A stretch of 64,000 nt of DNA from contig CAYQQR010000016.1 of NCBI GenBank assembly GCA_964420035.1, positions 9,442 to 73,441 of the forward strand, written 5' to 3'. Shown piece after piece: positions 61,819 through 64,000 of this stretch. Source of the DNA: CAYQQR01 sp964420035. Lineage in GTDB: Bacteria; Bacteroidota; Bacteroidia; Bacteroidales; SM23-62. The first letter of the stretch is position 1; every line of letters begins with the position of its first letter. The notes beneath the pieces are model-generated. The model had not been told where the DNA came from. It was given only the letters and a program-made list of their open reading frames with translations, and did no database searches. The translations under genes were made by a program, and so were the position numbers.

Positions 61819-64000
61819 TTAATCTGAGATAGTGAAAAATGCTTTCAGTTCGCGGTTGGAGAGTTCGCCCACCCATTTCTCGCCAGTGGAGACTGTCAGG
61901 TCGGCCAGCTCTCTCTTCTCCTTCAGCATGGCATTGATTTTCTCCTCAAAGGTGCCCTGCGTAATTAGGCGGTAGATCATCACATTTTTGTTTTGTCCGA
62001 TCCGGTAGGCACGGTCGGTAGCCTGGGTCTCCACGGCAGGGTTCCACCACAGGTCGTAATGGATCACATGACCGGCAGCGGTCAGGTTCAACCCGGTTCC
62101 CCCGGCTTTGATGGAGAGTAAAAAGATTTTCTCCCTGGGATCATTCTGAAAGCACTCCACCATTTCATCGCGTTGCTTGCGGGTGGTTCCGCCATGCAGG
62201 AACATGCCTTCGGTACCGAATCGATCCCGAATCATCTGTTGCAGGATCATTCCCATCTCCCTGAATTGGGAAAATATCAACACCTTTTCATTGTTTTCCA
62301 GGATATTATCAAGCATGTCGAGAAGCATGCCTGACTTGCCGGACAATTCTGGCGAAGGGTCGCTCTTTTTCAGATACTGCGAGGGGTGGTTGCAAATCTG
62401 CTTCAGGGCCATGATTAGTTTCAACACCATGCCCCGGCGCTTGATGGTAGCCTCCTCCTCTTCCGGATCAATCCGCTCAATATCGGTCATCATGGTATTT
62501 AACACGCCCAGATAAAGCGCTCCCTGTTCTTTCACAAGCGTAGCCATGTAATCGTTTTCGATCTTGTCGGGCAGATCGCTGATAATTGATTTGTCGGTCT
62601 TGAGTCTGCGTAGGATGAAGGGAGAGGTGATCTTTAAAAAGCGGTCGAGCTGCTTCTTGTTCCGGTTTACCTCTATGGGATATGCATATTCTTTTGTGAA
62701 TCTTTTAAGGTTTCCCATGTATCCCTTGTAGATGAAATCGAAGATGCTCCAGTACTCCGACAGGCGGTTTTCCACGGGGGTGCCGCTCATGGCTACCCTG
62801 ATATCCGACTTCAGCTTTTTTACTGCCCGGGTCTGCCCGGCCTCTGTATTCTTGATGTTCTGTGCTTCATCAATGATCACAGCGCCCCATCGTTTTTTCG
62901 AGAGCAGCTCCTGGTCGCTGCGTATAATACCGTAACTGGTAAGGATCACATCGACCTCTTCGTTCAGGGTCCGGTTCGGCCCGTGAAAAATGGCATGAGA
63001 TATGCCGGGGGCAAACTTCTCAAACTCCTTCTTCCAATTGGTAAGCAAGGTGGTAGGCACCACGATAAGCACTTGCCGGGAATCAAGCACTCCCTCCTCC
63101 TTCAGCTTCAGCAACATGACAATCACCTGCAGGGTTTTTCCCAATCCCATGTCATCTGCAATGATGCTTCCAAAACCAAGGGTGGCATTTTTGTATAACC
63201 ATTCAAAGCCCTTCTGCTGATAGGGTCGCAGCATTGCATCAATTCCCCCGGGAATTTCGATCTGTTCCACGCTAAGCATCTCATCGATCAGCTTTCTGGT
63301 GGCCTTATCAATACTCACCCTCTCTCCATTCAATTCGCCTGTAAAGGCAGCCTGCAACAGTTGGCTTCGCTCTATTTTTCCCTCGTGCTGCTGTATCTGA
63401 TCCATCAGTGTTTTCAGGTCTGCAGTGTTTAGGTAGAGGTATTGATCTCTCATCTTAACGACTCCCGAAAGCCCTTTCACCATCCTGAAAAACTCGCCTG
63501 CATCCATCAGGTTGTCTCCCAGGGCAATCTTCCATTGGAAGCTGAGGATCTTCTCAAGGTTCAGCAATGATTTTTTAACAACCCTGCCTGAGGAGGAGAG
63601 TGCCACGGACACAGCTGGACGGATCAGGCTCTTCAGTTCATCCGGCATCAGTATACGAATGCCGTAAAGCCTTATTACGGGCAGAATGCGGAACATTACA
63701 TTGGCAAACTCTTCGGGTGTATATACCGGGACATGTCTGCCGGATGTGGAGATAATAAACTCCAGTTCGGGAAGTGAAGGAGTCAGCAGTTCGATGCTGC
63801 GCAGCACTTCGTATCTGGAATTGCTGTATGCAGGGAGGGTCATCACATCGGACAGGGGAATCGCTTCTTTCAGCGGCTGTTGGTTCTCCTCAACCAGCAC
63901 CTTCAGGCCAAACGTACCTGAATCATCCTTTTCGAAGATCTCCAACACCGGGGAAAATGCCTGACGGGTAAGGTAGAACCTGTCAATCCAGCGCTGAATG
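61819..64000 (-). CDS. SNF2-family DEAD/DEAH-box helicase, C-terminal part (cut by window edge)
   Basis: The frame is open to the window edge, so the start is outside; about 727 residues are visible. SNF2 motif I is IADDMGLGKTLQVIVML, motif II is IIDEAQNIKN, III is MSGTPVENRLSEYWSIFDF. The C-terminal RecA lobe has VLIFSQFREM and GGTGLNLTAAGHVIHYD, then NPAVETQATDRAYRIGQ. The N-terminal visible part has no known domain. Bacterial members translocate on DNA and aid transcription or repair (RapA/HepA-like). The GTG at 63946 is not the start, since family-like sequence continues upstream. Confidence 0.92.
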   Translation of the reverse strand, partial: IQRWIDRFYLTRQAFSPVLEIFEKDDSGTFGLKVLVEENQQPLKEAIPLSDVMTLPAYSNSRYEVLRSIELLTPSLPELEFIISTSGRHVPVYTPEEFANVMFRILPVIRLYGIRILMPDELKSLIRPAVSVALSSSGRVVKKSLLNLEKILSFQWKIALGDNLMDAGEFFRMVKGLSGVVKMRDQYLYLNTADLKTLMDQIQQHEGKIERSQLLQAAFTGELNGERVSIDKATRKLIDEMLSVEQIEIPGGIDAMLRPYQQKGFEWLYKNATLGFGSIIADDMGLGKTLQVIVMLLKLKEEGVLDSRQVLIVVPTTLLTNWKKEFEKFAPGISHAIFHGPNRTLNEEVDVILTSYGIIRSDQELLSKKRWGAVIIDEAQNIKNTEAGQTRAVKKLKSDIRVAMSGTPVENRLSEYWSIFDFIYKGYMGNLKRFTKEYAYPIEVNRNKKQLDRFLKITSPFILRRLKTDKSIISDLPDKIENDYMATLVKEQGALYLGVLNTMMTDIERIDPEEEEATIKRRGMVLKLIMALKQICNHPSQYLKKSDPSPELSGKSGMLLDMLDNILENNEKVLIFSQFREMGMILQQMIRDRFGTEGMFLHGGTTRKQRDEMVECFQNDPREKIFLLSIKAGGTGLNLTAAGHVIHYDLWWNPAVETQATDRAYRIGQNKNVMIYRLITQGTFEEKINAMLKEKRELADLTVSTGEKWVGELSNRELKAFFTISD

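Overview
The window reads as a chromosomal segment of a Bacteroidota bacterium, most likely an environmental member of the Bacteroidales/Marinilabiliales type. The reasons are: many genes are preceded by the Bacteroidetes -7 promoter word TAnnTTTG rather than a -35/-10 pair; most starts lack a Shine-Dalgarno sequence; there is a PorQ-type type IX secretion protein; glycogen synthase is of the GT3 (animal/fungal) type; there are many small lipoproteins with a Cys lipobox; and intergenic DNA is rich in short palindromic and heptad repeats. No rRNA, insertion sequence, phage gene or CRISPR array was seen. The window starts inside gatB and ends inside a SNF2-family helicase gene.

Layout. 0.2-11.5 kb: a glycogen/alpha-glucan island with debranching enzyme, a GT4 glycosyltransferase, a GH57 enzyme, a 1410-residue fusion of GT3 glycogen synthase with GT35 alpha-glucan phosphorylase, and a convergent branching enzyme. 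11.5-22.4 kb: housekeeping genes (ribF, ahcY, greA, HIT, ruvC, an S41 protease, serS, rpmA, rplU) mixed with lineage-type lipoproteins, including one that looks like a Rieske protein without its histidine ligands. 22.5-29.1 kb: bifunctional-nuclease-like protein, CNT nucleoside transporter, hybrid histidine kinase, GT2 glycosyltransferase and an orphan Opp/Dpp-type permease. 29.1-29.6 kb: an intergenic gap between convergent genes with a strongly foldable ~125-nt segment and palindromic repeats. 29.6-39.8 kb: an ABC-2 exporter pair, recQ, tatC, lptB, an SMP-30-like propeller, tRNA-Leu(UAG), tig, clpP and clpX.

39.8-47.4 kb: a complete tryptophan operon trpEGDCFBA plus a DAHP synthase. It is preceded by a short leader peptide with three Trp codons (WWCW) and a strong intrinsic terminator, which is a textbook ribosome-mediated attenuator arrangement. 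Tight start/stop overlaps imply one transcript, and the DAHP synthase supplies the head of the shikimate pathway to it. 47.4-56.5 kb: a lipoprotein, a DMT transporter, porQ-cmk-ispH, pfkA, priA and a heptose-7-phosphate kinase.

56.5-61.3 kb: a small stress cluster: Hsp20, a YfdX-like lipoprotein, a decayed HtrA/DegP gene, CbpA-type DnaJ, a small lipoprotein, aldo/keto reductase and OsmC. Several of these carry strong Shine-Dalgarno sequences unlike the rest of the window, and hsp20 has a sigma-54-like promoter. Its gene content recalls the transmissible stress-tolerance loci of proteobacteria. 61.3-61.8 kb is non-coding and full of nested direct and inverted repeats. The rest is the SNF2 helicase.

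The most interesting signals are the trpL attenuator, the foldable intergenic RNA candidate at 29.2 kb, a terminator placed directly behind the greA promoter (a possible short leader RNA), the GT3-GT35 fusion, the His-less Rieske-like lipoprotein, and the stress cluster with its broken htrA.
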